64,000 nucleotides of DNA, taken from the NCBI RefSeq assembly GCF_001570605.1, contig NZ_BBXG01000008.1, positions 358,119-422,118 of the forward strand, read 5' to 3'. Positions 50,153 through 58,512 of this stretch are shown here, one piece after another (position 1 is the first letter of the stretch; each line of letters starts with the position of its first letter). Origin of the DNA: Herbidospora cretacea. Its GTDB lineage: Bacteria > Actinomycetota > Actinomycetes > Streptosporangiales > Streptosporangiaceae. The position numbers and the translations under genes were made by a program. The notes under the pieces are model-generated. The model did no database searches, was not told where the DNA came from, and saw only the letters and a program-made list of their open reading frames with translations.

Positions 50153-50277
50153 GCCTTCCACGCTGACGTACGCGGCGCCGCGCGGGCGTCCTCCTTCCGG
50201 ATGGTCCGCTATGTCGACCCACGTATGACGGCTCTCCGGCCGCATGCGGAGAAGCGGGTGGTCTCGGGCTGGCCACC

Positions 50278-50956
50278 TCACTTGAGCAGTCCAGCGGACA
50301 GCGCCTTCAGCTGGGGGAACTCCCCCATCCCGCTGATGCTCCCGTTGTGGACGGGCGGTCGGCATCCCTCCATCACCATGACCCCGACCCCGGGGCCGTC
50401 GGCGTACCGGAACTGCAACCGCTAGGTCTTCCCATCGGTCTCTCTCGTGCAGCCGCCCGACCCGGGTTGACGCGGGATGCCGTTCAGGGCCGCGGCCAGA
50501 GCGGCGGCCACGTCGCGGCCGTGGTCGCGCTTGGAGCCGGGGCCGCAGACCAGCACCCCGACGGGCCGCCCGGGGACCATGGCGCCCTCCTGACCGCGCC
50601 GGCCGAGAGACCTCACGCAGGGGTCCTCGTGCTCAGGAGTGGTCCACGTCCCCTCCGTGTACGCGGCGGCGACCGCCTCACCCACGTAGGCGGGCGTGTC
50701 GCGGGCCATCCGCGCCGTCACCTCGGCCGGCAGTTCCCGCTGCCCGGCCAGTCTCTCGCCGCCGGGGTCCCGGGATGGGCGCAGACGAGGGCGCCGACCG
50801 GCGCGCCGGGGACCAGCGTCTCCGACGCCCCTTCGACGGCGGTCTCCTCCGGCGCGGCCCCGACCAGGTCGGCGGGCACGGAGGCGCCGCGGTGACGGGG
50901 GCTGGCGTGCAGGCCGTGCTCAGGAGAATCACCGGTAACAGCGGGGAAAGCCTCAT
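50278..50956 (-). pseudogene. Decayed lipoprotein gene (two frameshifts and an in-frame TAG)
   Basis: The start at 50956 encodes a good lipoprotein signal, MRLSPLLPVILLSTAC. After TPAPVTAA the coding sense moves to the +2 frame (VPADLVGAAPEETAVEGASE, LVPGAPVGALVCAHPGTPAA). It then shifts again (ERLAGQRELPAEVTARMARD, MVPGRPVGVLVCGPGS), with VPG-x-PVG-x-LVC recurring as an internal repeat. TAG at 50422-50424 interrupts that frame, but sense continues in it (FRYADGPGVGVMVMEGCRPP, MGEFPQLKALSAGLLK) to TGA at 50278. About 225 residues originally. Three lesions make a sequencing error unlikely. Family unknown. Confidence 0.75.
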
Positions 50957-51035
50957 GGCCTCATGGACGCGCGCCACCGCCGGAGGGTTCACCACCTTGG
51001 GAGGCGGCCCGTGGCCGTGCGATGATGTCCGCGCC

Positions 51036-51602
51036 ATGACACCTGCCACGCCAGCCTCGACGCCCTTCCGGGCGGTCCGGGCCGCCGTCTTCTCGGCGGT
51101 CTCGGTGTTGCTGAGCGTCGGCGCGCACGCCTACGCCGGGGGCATGACGTCCACGACGGCGGTGCTGGTGGCGCTGGGCCTGTCGTTCCTCGCCGGGTTC
51201 GCCCTGGCGGGGCGCGAGCGGCCGGGGCGGGTGATCCTGCCCGCCCTGGCGGCGGGGCAGGCCGCGCTCCACCTGATGTTCTCCTACGCCCACGCCGTCG
51301 ACCCCATGATGGCCGGCCACCACCACACGACCACGCTGCTGCCCAGCCTGAGCATGCTGCTCACCCACGCCTGGGCGGTCGGGCTCACCGCCCTGTGGCT
51401 GTCGCGGGGCGAGGCGCTCCTGTGGGGGCTGCTGCGCCGTGTCGGCGTGCGGCTCCTCCTGTTGCTTCGGGTGGCGATCGAGCCCGCCCACCCGCGCCCT
51501 TCGCGGCCCGCCGACCGGGTCGTCATCCCGGGCTCGGCGCTGCTGCGACACGAGATCAGCCGCCGGGGGCCTCCCGGCACCGTCAGTTCCGCCACCGCCT
51601 GA
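51036..51602 (+). CDS. Small integral membrane protein of the copper operon
   Basis: The 188-residue protein has four to five predicted membrane helices (AAVFSAVSVLLSVGAHAYAG, AVLVALGLSFLAGFALAG, ILPALAAGQAALHLMFSYAH, and SMLLTHAWAVGLTALWL) and an extracytoplasmic MMAGHHHTTT loop whose Met and His residues could bind copper. The cytoplasmic tail is Arg/Pro-rich. It is first in a rightward cluster with PCuAC, DyP and CopC, 55 bases upstream of PCuAC. It may be a copper importer component, but no named family is certain. Confidence 0.75.
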   Translation: MTPATPASTPFRAVRAAVFSAVSVLLSVGAHAYAGGMTSTTAVLVALGLSFLAGFALAGRERPGRVILPALAAGQAALHLMFSYAHAVDPMMAGHHHTTTLLPSLSMLLTHAWAVGLTALWLSRGEALLWGLLRRVGVRLLLLLRVAIEPAHPRPSRPADRVVIPGSALLRHEISRRGPPGTVSSATA

Positions 51603-51657
51603 CCTCCGGTCAGCGCGGCTCTCTGACGTTGCCGTTTCCCCGAAGGGTTCTTCTCTC

Positions 51658-52218
51658 ATGTCTTCGCGCCTCGCGCTGTCCCTGCTCGCCCTCGCCACCG
51701 CCGCCGCGATCTCCTCGTGCGGCTCGGCGGAGACCCCGACCGCCGCCGCTCCGGTCGCCGCCGCACCGGCCACCCCCGCACCCGCCACGCCCGCCGCACC
51801 CGCCCTGTCGATCACCGACCCCTGGGTGAAGACGGCCAAGAAGGGCATGACCGCCGCCTTCGGCACGCTGGTCAACAACTCCGGGGCCGACGTCACCGTC
51901 GTCTCGGGGACGTCCCCGCTGTCGCCGATGATCGAGCTCCACGAGGTCGTCGACAAGGACGGCAAGATGGTCATGCAGCCCAAGCAGGGCGGCTTCGTCA
52001 TCCCGGCGGGCGGCTCCCACGAGCTCAAGCCCGGCGGCGACCACATCATGATCATGGACGCCAAGGAGGCCGTCGAGCCGGGCGCCGAGATCCCGTTCAC
52101 CCTCACCTTCGCCGACGGCGGGACCTTCGAGTTCACCGCGATCGGCAAGGACTTCGCCGGCGCGAAGGAGGACTACCAGCCGGGGATGGACATGGAGGAC
52201 GAGTCCCACAATGGCTGA
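51658..52218 (+). CDS. PCuAC copper chaperone lipoprotein (DUF461)
   Basis: The 186-residue lipoprotein has lipobox AAISSC, an Ala/Pro linker, then a PCuAC domain (about 50-165): LSITDPWVKTAKKGMTAAFG, MIELHEVV with a following Met (GKMVMQP), and HELKPGGDHIMIM, giving the H(M)x10Mx21HxM copper site. It delivers Cu(I) outside the membrane, classically to cytochrome oxidase. The stop region overlaps the DyP gene by eight bases. Confidence 0.93.
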   Translation: MSSRLALSLLALATAAAISSCGSAETPTAAAPVAAAPATPAPATPAAPALSITDPWVKTAKKGMTAAFGTLVNNSGADVTVVSGTSPLSPMIELHEVVDKDGKMVMQPKQGGFVIPAGGSHELKPGGDHIMIMDAKEAVEPGAEIPFTLTFADGGTFEFTAIGKDFAGAKEDYQPGMDMEDESHNG

Positions 52219-53350
52219 GCTGACCCGCCGGGGACTTCTCGCCGGCGGCGTCGTGGCGGGGGTGGCCGCACTCACCCCCGCCGCGTCGGCCCAGCAGGCC
52301 CGCGCCGCCGAGACCGTCGTCCCCTTCCACGGCCCCAGGCAGGCCGGCGTCGCGACCGAGCCGCAGGCCCACGCCGTCTTCGTCGCCTTCGACCTGCGCG
52401 AGGGCGTCGACCGCGACGCCCTCGGCCGGATGATGCGGCTGCTCACCGACGACGCCAGGCGGCTCACCCAGGGCCGCCCGGCGCTCGCCGACACCGAGCC
52501 CGAACTGGCGGCGTCACCGGCGCGGCTGACCGTGACCTTCGGTTTCGGTCCGGGCCTGTACGCCCACGCCGACGCGAAGTCCCCGGTCAAGCCCCTGCCC
52601 CGCTTCTCCGTCGACAAGCTGGAGAAGAGGTGGACCGGCGGAGACCTGCTGGTCCAGATCTGCGCCGACGACCCCCTGACCGTCACCCACGCCCTGCGGA
52701 TGATCGTCAAGGACGCCCGCTCGTTCGCCACGGTCCGGTGGACCCAGCGGGGCTTCCGCCGCGCCGCCGGCACCCAGCCCGGCGGGCAGACCCAGCGCAA
52801 CGTCATGGGCCAGCTGGACGGCACCGCCAACCCGAGGCCAGGAACCCCGGAGTTCGACCTGGCGGTCTGGCGGCCGGACGGCACCACGCAGCTGGTCGTC
52901 CGCCGCATCAAGGCGGAACTGGAGACCTGGGACGCCGCCGACGTCGTGGCCAGGGAGTTCACCATCGGCCGCCGCCTGGCGACCGGCGCTCCCCTGACCG
53001 GCGTGAAGGAGCACGACGCCCCCGACTTCGCGGCGACCGAGGCCCACGGCTTCCCGGTGATCTCGGAGTACGCCCACATCCGCCGCGCCCACGTCGGCGA
53101 CCCGTCGCTCCGCATCCTGCGGCGCGTCTACAACTACGACGAGGACGTCACCGCGCAGGGCCACGCCGACTCGGGCCTGGTGTTCGCCTCCTACCAGGCC
53201 GACATCGAGCGCCAGTTCGTCCCGATCCAGAGACAGCTCGCCGAGGCCGACCTGCTCAACGAGTGGATCACCCCGATCGGATCGGCGGTCTTCGCCATCC
53301 CGAGGGGCTGCGACGAGAAGGGCTGGATCGGCCAGGAGGTGCTGTCGTGA
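52211..53350 (+). CDS. Dyp-type heme peroxidase, Tat-exported (EfeB-like)
   Basis: The 379-residue peroxidase has a Tat signal (LTRRGLLAGGVVAGVAAL, cleavage near ASA). The DyP motif GxxDG is present as MGQLDGTANP, with a distal Asp. The proximal heme His lies in the C-terminal half (HGFPVISEYAHIRRAHVGD), and Arg near FASYQADIERQFVPIQ is typical. It uses H2O2 to oxidise dyes, porphyrins or metals. Sandwiched between PCuAC and CopC with 8- and 4-base overlaps, it probably works in extracytoplasmic copper or iron handling. Confidence 0.93.
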   Translation: MAELTRRGLLAGGVVAGVAALTPAASAQQARAAETVVPFHGPRQAGVATEPQAHAVFVAFDLREGVDRDALGRMMRLLTDDARRLTQGRPALADTEPELAASPARLTVTFGFGPGLYAHADAKSPVKPLPRFSVDKLEKRWTGGDLLVQICADDPLTVTHALRMIVKDARSFATVRWTQRGFRRAAGTQPGGQTQRNVMGQLDGTANPRPGTPEFDLAVWRPDGTTQLVVRRIKAELETWDAADVVAREFTIGRRLATGAPLTGVKEHDAPDFAATEAHGFPVISEYAHIRRAHVGDPSLRILRRVYNYDEDVTAQGHADSGLVFASYQADIERQFVPIQRQLAEADLLNEWITPIGSAVFAIPRGCDEKGWIGQEVLS

Positions 53351-53889
53351 GAGCGGTCGCGGCCCTCGCCGCCCTGCTCGCCGTCCTCGTGGCCGCAAGC
53401 GCGCCCGCACAGGCGCACGACCAGCTCAAGGGCAGCGATCCGGCGAAGGACGCGACCGTCGGGTCGCTCGACTCGATCACGCTGACCTTCTCGGCCGGGG
53501 TCCGGTTCCCCGCGATGGTCCTGCACGACGCGGCGGGCGCCGCGATCCCGCTGACCGAACCGGAGGTCCAGGGCAAGGACCTGGTCGCCGGCGTGGTCTC
53601 ACCGCCCGCGCCGGGGAGGTACGTGATCGGCTGGCGGGTGGTCTCCTCGGACGGCCACCCGATCGAGGGCGAGATCCCTTTCACCCTGGCGGGTTCGGCC
53701 ACGGCCGTGAGCCCAGGAACGGCGGCCGTACCGACGGCCGGCGCCCCGGCGGAACGTCCGGCCGGCCCCGTGCCGGTCTCCGCGCCTGAGGAGGATTCCG
53801 GCGGCGGCCTCCTGTGGGCAGGTGGCGCGTTGGTCGTCCTGCTGGGACTGGGACTGTTCCTGGTCCGAGGCCGTCGTACCGGCAGATGA
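53347..53889 (+). CDS. copC: CopC-domain copper-binding protein with C-terminal membrane anchor
   Basis: The 180-residue protein has a signal peptide (VAALAALLAVLVAASAPAQA), and the mature N-terminus begins AHDQLKGSDPAKD, where the first His and the later DGHPIEGE His form the CopC copper site. A Pro/Ala linker and one C-terminal helix (LLWAGGALVVLLGLGLFLV) with an Arg-rich tail follow. This is the YcnJ/CopC arrangement without CopD. The GTG start overlaps the DyP stop (GTGA). Confidence 0.92.
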   Translation: MRAVAALAALLAVLVAASAPAQAHDQLKGSDPAKDATVGSLDSITLTFSAGVRFPAMVLHDAAGAAIPLTEPEVQGKDLVAGVVSPPAPGRYVIGWRVVSSDGHPIEGEIPFTLAGSATAVSPGTAAVPTAGAPAERPAGPVPVSAPEEDSGGGLLWAGGALVVLLGLGLFLVRGRRTGR

Positions 53890-53896
53890 CATGAAT

Positions 53897-53923
53897 ACGG
53901 CCCCCGCCTCAGGCGGGGGCCGT
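53897..53923. terminator. Bidirectional terminator between copC and the MFS gene
   Basis: ACGGCCCCCGCC-TCA-GGCGGGGGCCGT has a perfect 12-bp stem with a three-base loop. It lies between the convergent copC and drug-efflux genes, with A/T on both sides. Confidence 0.9.
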
Positions 53924-53937
53924 ACACATAAAGGGTT

Positions 53938-55518
53938 CTAGAGGGCCGCCACCGGCTCCTCCTTGGCGAGCTCCTCGGGACCGCCCCGGAGCGGGACCTC
54001 CTTGATGAAGGCCGCCAGGATCGGCACGACGACCGCGAACACGACCGCCCACAGGAACACGCCGGAGATCGCACCCGCCAGCGACTCCAGGAAGCCGAGC
54101 TTGACCGGCCCTTCGAGCTTGGCCAGGGCCGCCGGGCTCATCTGGCCGCCCTTGGCGACCATCTCGGCGGAGGCCGCGCCGAACTTCTCGCGCAGGCTGT
54201 CGGCCAGGTGGTTGTTGAACACCGCGCCGAACAGGGCCACGCCGAAGGAGCCGCCGATCGACCGGAAGAAGGTCGAGGCGCTGGAGGCCACGCCCAGGTC
54301 CTTCTGCTCCACGCTGTTCTGCGCGATCAGCATGGTGGTCTGCATCAGGAAGCCCATGCCGAGGCCGAGGACGGCGATGAACACGCCGGTCTGCCAGAGC
54401 GGGGTCTCGACGTTCATCAGGGTCAGCAACGCCATGCCGACGGCCATGACGACACCGCCGATGACCGGGAACGCCTTGTACTTGCCGGTCGCGGTGATGC
54501 GCTTGCCGACGTACAGGGAGACGACCATCGACGCCGCCATCATCGGCAGCAGGAGCAGGCCGGAGTTGGTCGCGGTCGCGCCCTGCACGAGCTGCTGGAA
54601 CAGCGGCAGGAACGAGATCGCGCCGAACATCGCGAAGCCGAGCAGGAAGCCGACGCCCGAGATCAGGTTGAAGTTGCGGTCCTTGAACACGTGCAGGGGC
54701 ATGATCGGCTCGGGGGCGCGCCGCTCGACCGGGATGAAGGCCGCGAACGACACGACGGCCAGCACGCCCAGGCCGATGATCTGCCACGATCCCCACGGGT
54801 AGCCGTGACTCTGGCCGCCCCACGAGGTGATCAGGACCAAAGCGGTGATCCCGACCGTCAGGATGATCGCGCCGAACCAATCGATGCGGTGCTCGGTGCG
54901 CTTCTTGGGCAGGTCGAGCTTGAGCCAGAGCCAGACCAGGGAGACGCCGCCGAGCGGCAGGTTCACGTAGAAGGCCCAGCGCCAGTCGAGGTGGTCGGTG
55001 ATGAAGCCGCCGGCGAGGGGGCCGGCGATCATCGCGAGGGACATGATCGCGGCCATGATGCCCTGGTACTGACCGCGCTCGCGCGGGGGGACCAGGTCGC
55101 CGATGATGGCCATCACGCCGACGATGAGGCCGCCGGCGCCGAGGCCCTGGATGGCGCGGAAGGCGATCAGCTCGGTCATGCCGTTGTCGACGCCGCCGAG
55201 GAACTCCGAGCCGGACATGCCGCACAGGGCCGATCCGACCAGGAAGATCACGATCGAGGTGAGGAAGACGGTCTTGCGGCCGTAGAGGTCGCCGAGCTTG
55301 CCCCAGATGGGGGTGGACACCGTCGTGCCCAGGATGTAGGCCGTGGTGACCCAGGTGAAGTATTCGAGACCGTTGAGTTCGCCGACGATGCGGGGCATCG
55401 CGGTGCCGACGATCATGTTGTCGAGGAAGGCGAGCATCATCGCCAGGAGCAACCCTGGGAGGATGATCATGACCTCTCTGGACCGCGCCGGACGTGGAGC
55501 GGCGGCGGTTTCCGACAT
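53938..55518 (-). CDS. MFS drug efflux transporter, DHA2 (EmrB/QacA) family
   Basis: The 526-residue transporter has 14 predicted helices. Family motifs include AFLDNMIVGTAMPRI (DHA2 motif D1-like), GKLGDLYGRKTVF (motif A) and LGAGGLIVGVMAIIGDLVPPRERGQYQG (motif B/C region). It exports drugs by proton antiport. It is divergent from a TetR gene with a perfect operator between them. Poly-Ala/Arg cytoplasmic N-terminus. Confidence 0.94.
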   Translation of the reverse strand: MSETAAAPRPARSREVMIILPGLLLAMMLAFLDNMIVGTAMPRIVGELNGLEYFTWVTTAYILGTTVSTPIWGKLGDLYGRKTVFLTSIVIFLVGSALCGMSGSEFLGGVDNGMTELIAFRAIQGLGAGGLIVGVMAIIGDLVPPRERGQYQGIMAAIMSLAMIAGPLAGGFITDHLDWRWAFYVNLPLGGVSLVWLWLKLDLPKKRTEHRIDWFGAIILTVGITALVLITSWGGQSHGYPWGSWQIIGLGVLAVVSFAAFIPVERRAPEPIMPLHVFKDRNFNLISGVGFLLGFAMFGAISFLPLFQQLVQGATATNSGLLLLPMMAASMVVSLYVGKRITATGKYKAFPVIGGVVMAVGMALLTLMNVETPLWQTGVFIAVLGLGMGFLMQTTMLIAQNSVEQKDLGVASSASTFFRSIGGSFGVALFGAVFNNHLADSLREKFGAASAEMVAKGGQMSPAALAKLEGPVKLGFLESLAGAISGVFLWAVVFAVVVPILAAFIKEVPLRGGPEELAKEEPVAAL

Positions 55519-55548
55519 TGCGGGGCCCCCTTGTTAACCCATGCACTT

Positions 55549-55566
55549 ACTTGCCGACCGGCAAGT
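55549..55566. promoter_or_regulatory. TetR operator in the efflux/TetR intergenic region
   Basis: ACTTGCCGACCGGCAAGT has perfect 8-base arms around AC. It lies 31 bases upstream of the efflux ATG and 68 bases upstream of the TetR ATG, so one dimer or two could repress both promoters. The CTTGCCG...CGGCAAG form is typical of TetR/AcrR sites. Confidence 0.8.
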
Positions 55567-55633
55567 GGCCGGAGTTAAGGTAAGGTCCGTACAAGCCGCC
55601 CGTCAAGTTGAATTAAAAGGACGACCAGAAGCC

Positions 55634-56212
55634 ATGAGCGAACGTGCGTTCGCCCCCCGGGAGACCCGGGACACCCGCGCGCGCATCCAGGAGATCGCGC
55701 TCGAACTGTTCACCGAGCAGGGCTACGAGGCGACCTCGCTCCGCGAGATCGCCGAGGCGCTGGGGGTGACCAAGGCGGCCCTCTACTACCACTTCAAGAC
55801 CAAGGAAGACATCGTCGCGGGCATGATGATCGACCGCATCGCGACGCTCGACGTGATCATCGAGGAGCTCCGGGCCCACGACACGGTCACCCCCGAGGTC
55901 CGCCGCGCCGCCATCGTCCGCTACGCCGAGGGCGCCTACGAGGCCCGCGCCGTCACCCGCTTCATGGAGCGCAACCCGACCGCGATGAAGCACCACCCTG
56001 TGATGCTGCGGATGCGCGAGAAGGTCGTCGAGCTCAGCGAGCTCCTGATCGACCACGACCAGCCGCTGACGCTCCGGCTCAAACACGGCCTGGCCCTGTT
56101 CGCCATCCACGCGGTCGGGTTCATGCTCCCCGACCCGAAGATCGACGAGAACGAGAAATACGAGGCGTCGCTGAAGGTCGCCCTGGAATTGATCGAGGCG
56201 ACCGGGAGCTGA
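55634..56212 (+). CDS. TetR/AcrR family regulator of the efflux pump
   Basis: The 192-residue protein has an HTH at residues 12-58 (RARIQEIALELFTEQGYEAT, LREIAEALGVTKAALYYHFK) and a helical ligand pocket. It is divergent from the DHA2 pump with an ideal operator between. I chose ATG at 55634 (MSERAFAPRETR), preceded by AAGGACGACC; an upstream in-frame ATG at 55541 would place the operator inside the coding region. Confidence 0.94.
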   Translation: MSERAFAPRETRDTRARIQEIALELFTEQGYEATSLREIAEALGVTKAALYYHFKTKEDIVAGMMIDRIATLDVIIEELRAHDTVTPEVRRAAIVRYAEGAYEARAVTRFMERNPTAMKHHPVMLRMREKVVELSELLIDHDQPLTLRLKHGLALFAIHAVGFMLPDPKIDENEKYEASLKVALELIEATGS

Positions 56213-56608
56213 CCGGCCCGGACACCGCACGCTTTTCGACAAGGACGCCCGGTTGGCCTTTGCCAGGTCGTACAGCTCGGCCCTCGACTCGTCCCGGCAG
56301 CGAGGGCGGTGCGCTGGAGGAAGCGCCTGAACGGCCTCGACGACTCCGAACTCATCGGATTCTGGCGAAGTGGTGAGGCCGCGGACGCGGTCCCGCATCT
56401 CCCGACGTTGTGCAGGAGCCGTGATGTGAGGGCTCGCCCAGGGGGAGAGTGCCCCTTCCTGCCGCGAGGGAGGCAGGGGCGTTCCGTGGCTCCGGTGAAC
56501 CTCGGCGGGTGGCCGCCCTCCCATGTCCGGCATGGTGCCCGGCTCGCCCCGAAACGGATCGACTACTCCCAGCAGTGACTTGATCACTACATGAATGGAA
56601 GAGTAGGC
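56213..56608. other. Non-coding stretch between the TetR and I36-like genes
   Basis: The 396 bases have no convincing gene. A minus-strand frame reads CRDESRAELYDLAKANRASL near 56260-56310, which could be a worn fragment of a SAP/Rho-N-like sequence, but it is too short to assign. A/T content rises near 56575-56605, where the next gene's promoter should lie. Confidence 0.4.
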
Positions 56609-56955
56609 ATGATCAAAACCGCTGTCGCCCCTGCCATCGTTGCCGCCGGACTGGGCCTGGCCGCACCGGCACCCGCCTCTGCCGCCCAAACGGACCTCTG
56701 CTATCCCAACTACATCTGCTTCTACCCTCAAGCCAACTTCCAGGGGAAATGTCCTCCCACTACAACCCCTGGTGGGGCAAGTGCGGGCACATCCCCGGCA
56801 ACGGCACCGCGCGGTCGGTCATCAACAACGACAACCAGACCTGGACCATGTACGCCGGGGAGTACGGCCGCAAAACCTGCGAAGGCCGCGATGTCGACGT
56901 CCCGCCCGGAACCAGCGACGCCGACCTCGGATTCGACGCCACGAACTGGGGCTGA
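56609..56955 (+). pseudogene. Peptidase inhibitor I36-like secreted protein, frameshifted
   Basis: ATG 56609 opens a signal peptide (MIKTAVAPAIVAAGLGLAAP, cleavage after ASA) and then LCYPNYICFYPQANFQG, the start of a crystallin-like I36 inhibitor domain. Sense then jumps to another frame at the GGGG run near 56742: MSSHYNPWWGKCGHIPGNGT, ending DLGFDATNWG at 56955. One extra G in that run would restore a single 116-residue frame. It may be a true recent pseudogene or a homopolymer sequencing error. GGAAGAG serves as ribosome site. Confidence 0.7.
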
Positions 56956-57074
56956 CGCGTTCGTCCCCCGGCCGTGACCGCTCGCATGGGGACTGGACCG
57001 CCTCGCAGATCAGGCGACCGCGGAACCTGGGGCGCGCTTCGGCGCACGGCGAGCACTCGCCCGTCGCAAGGCCG

Positions 57075-57103
57075 CGCCCCGCCTCCCTCGTTGGGGCGGG
57101 GCG
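57075..57103 (+). terminator. Terminator downstream of the I36-like gene
   Basis: CGCCCCGCCTC (57075-57085) pairs with GGGGCGGGGCG (57093-57103), 11 bp with one T-G wobble and a 7-base loop, followed by TTT. Confidence 0.75.
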
Positions 57104-57253
57104 TTTCGGCGTTCCCGGGAGACGGATTGGGCCTCCCCTCTGCCGAAAACGGGGCGTACCGTAATGAACCCGCTCCAGCGGAACGGCCTGCCGCCTCGCG
57201 TGGCAGGCCGTTCCCGTGTCGCGCACATGGAGCCACCCCGCCAGGAGGCGCCC

Positions 57254-57724
57254 GTGTCCGAGAACATCGTCATCACCGGCTGGCTGGCCGACAGAGCACT
57301 GATCGTCGCCGGCGTGCTGTTCGTCTGGACGTTCCTGGCCGGCGCCTGGTTCGCCCTCTGGGTGTCAAGAAGGCGGCGTATGCGCAGGCTGCAACTGGGC
57401 CCTCTGATTTCCGACGAGGACATCGCGGCTCTCGAACAACAGAAGCAATCGGCCGCCATCGGCTTGATCACCGCCGCGGTCGAAGACGCCCACGACCCCA
57501 GCGGGAACCTGGCCGAACTCACACTTCAGGACCAGATACCCCTCAGCCTGACCGAAGCGGCGGCCTACCAGCGGGCACAGAGCGACATCATCTTCCACCT
57601 GCTCGACAAGCTCGCCGCCTACGAGACAGGCGACAGGCGCGACATCTGGCAGAACGTCGCCGAGGAGGTAACGAGCTACTGGCATGAGCAGCGCCGACGT
57701 GACGAGGACACGCCCACGATCTGA
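57254..57724 (+). CDS. Single-span membrane protein of unknown function
   Basis: In this 156-residue protein, residues 10-35 are one membrane helix (ALIVAGVLFVWTFLAGAWFA) followed by SRRRRMRRL, giving a cytoplasmic C-terminal domain. That domain is helical and acidic (LISDEDIAALEQQKQSAAIG, AAYQRAQSDIIFHLLDKLAA). I chose GTG at 57254 because GGAGG lies five bases before it; in-frame ATGs at 57164 and 57227 lack a site. No family recognised. The next small gene follows after 48 bases. Confidence 0.65.
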   Translation: MSENIVITGWLADRALIVAGVLFVWTFLAGAWFALWVSRRRRMRRLQLGPLISDEDIAALEQQKQSAAIGLITAAVEDAHDPSGNLAELTLQDQIPLSLTEAAAYQRAQSDIIFHLLDKLAAYETGDRRDIWQNVAEEVTSYWHEQRRRDEDTPTI

Positions 57725-57772
57725 AGCCGGACTGCGCGTGAGTGCATTTACCCAGGTCAGCTACATTGAGCC

Positions 57773-57973
57773 GTGGCAATCTGGCACGGGCCGAAGGGTA
57801 TCGAGGTCGACCTCATCATCCTCGGCCAGCGGCCCCTGCTCCGCGTCACCCAGGTTCTTGGTGGCCGACGCTGGCACATCGCCAACTGCAAGAGCGTGCG
57901 CGAGGTGGCCGAGCTCGTCGACCTGGCCGACCTGGTGGAGGTCATCCCGCTGCCCGTCCGGGCCGCCTCTTAA
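57773..57973 (+). CDS. Small conserved-looking protein of unknown function
   Basis: The 66-residue protein reads MAIWHGPKGIEVDLIILGQR, then LLRVTQVLGGRRWHIANCKS, then VAELVDLADLVEVIPLP: three strands and a helix in a compact domain. It resembles short hypothetical proteins of actinomycetes, but no function is known. GTG start without a clear ribosome site, perhaps leaderless. Confidence 0.5.
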   Translation: MAIWHGPKGIEVDLIILGQRPLLRVTQVLGGRRWHIANCKSVREVAELVDLADLVEVIPLPVRAAS

Positions 57974-58512
57974 GACCGGCCGGCAAGGGTGGCCAGGGAG
58001 AAGGGGGTCCTTGCCGCCGGCTGTGTAACAGGCGCAGTCGACGACGACCGGAGTGGCTACGTCACTGACTTCGAGAGCCACTCGGTGATCTTCCTCGCTC
58101 AGAAATGTCGGCGAGATTGGGAGCCGGCCACTAGTGCCTGCAGTGGTCGGCGGACGTGGTCGAGGCCGACGTGCTCGACGTGACCCCACAGACCATGACG
58201 GCCCCTCGCTCGGGTCCGTGCTACCAGCCGCAAAGTGACGCGGTAGCGACCTGGGGCGTCTTCGCCTGTTAGTGATCTGTGAGGGCCCCGGAACTCCTAC
58301 AGCCCGGCCGGCCGCCGGTCATGACCAGTAGGTGCGGCGGCAGCTCTCACGGTTAAGTTTCGGCTTCGGTGAGGGATAGATCATCACACCATAAGTAACT
58401 CACAGTAATCAATCGACTACTATTCGTGTTGACCGTGGTGATCCAGATCATTCTTACAGCGGTCCCCAGGCCCCCTTCCCGGGGGCGTGACAGCGAAAGG
58501 AACCACTCCGCC
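57974..58512. other. Intergenic region holding a weak hairpin and the second shared palindrome
   Basis: Five hundred and thirty-nine bases without a convincing gene. CGGCAAGG (57981-57988) / CCTTGCCG (58009-58016) could terminate the upstream small gene. From about 58370 the DNA becomes A/T-rich, and the palindrome at 58402-58419 marks the promoter of the secreted-protein gene at 58513. Bases 58020-58360 show nothing I can name. Confidence 0.5.
58402..58419. promoter_or_regulatory. 18-bp imperfect palindrome, second copy of the shared motif
   Basis: AGTAATCAATCGACTACT matches 16 of 18 bases of the palindrome at 47254-47271. It is preceded by a half-site AAGTAAC (58391-58397). It lies 93 bases upstream of the ATG at 58513. 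Both copies precede genes for exported proteins, suggesting one regulator. Confidence 0.55.

Noticed and set aside
56309-56578. An 89-codon plus-strand frame between the TetR and I36-like genes
   Set aside because: No ribosome site, no domain, and atypical composition; it overlaps an equally weak minus-strand frame.
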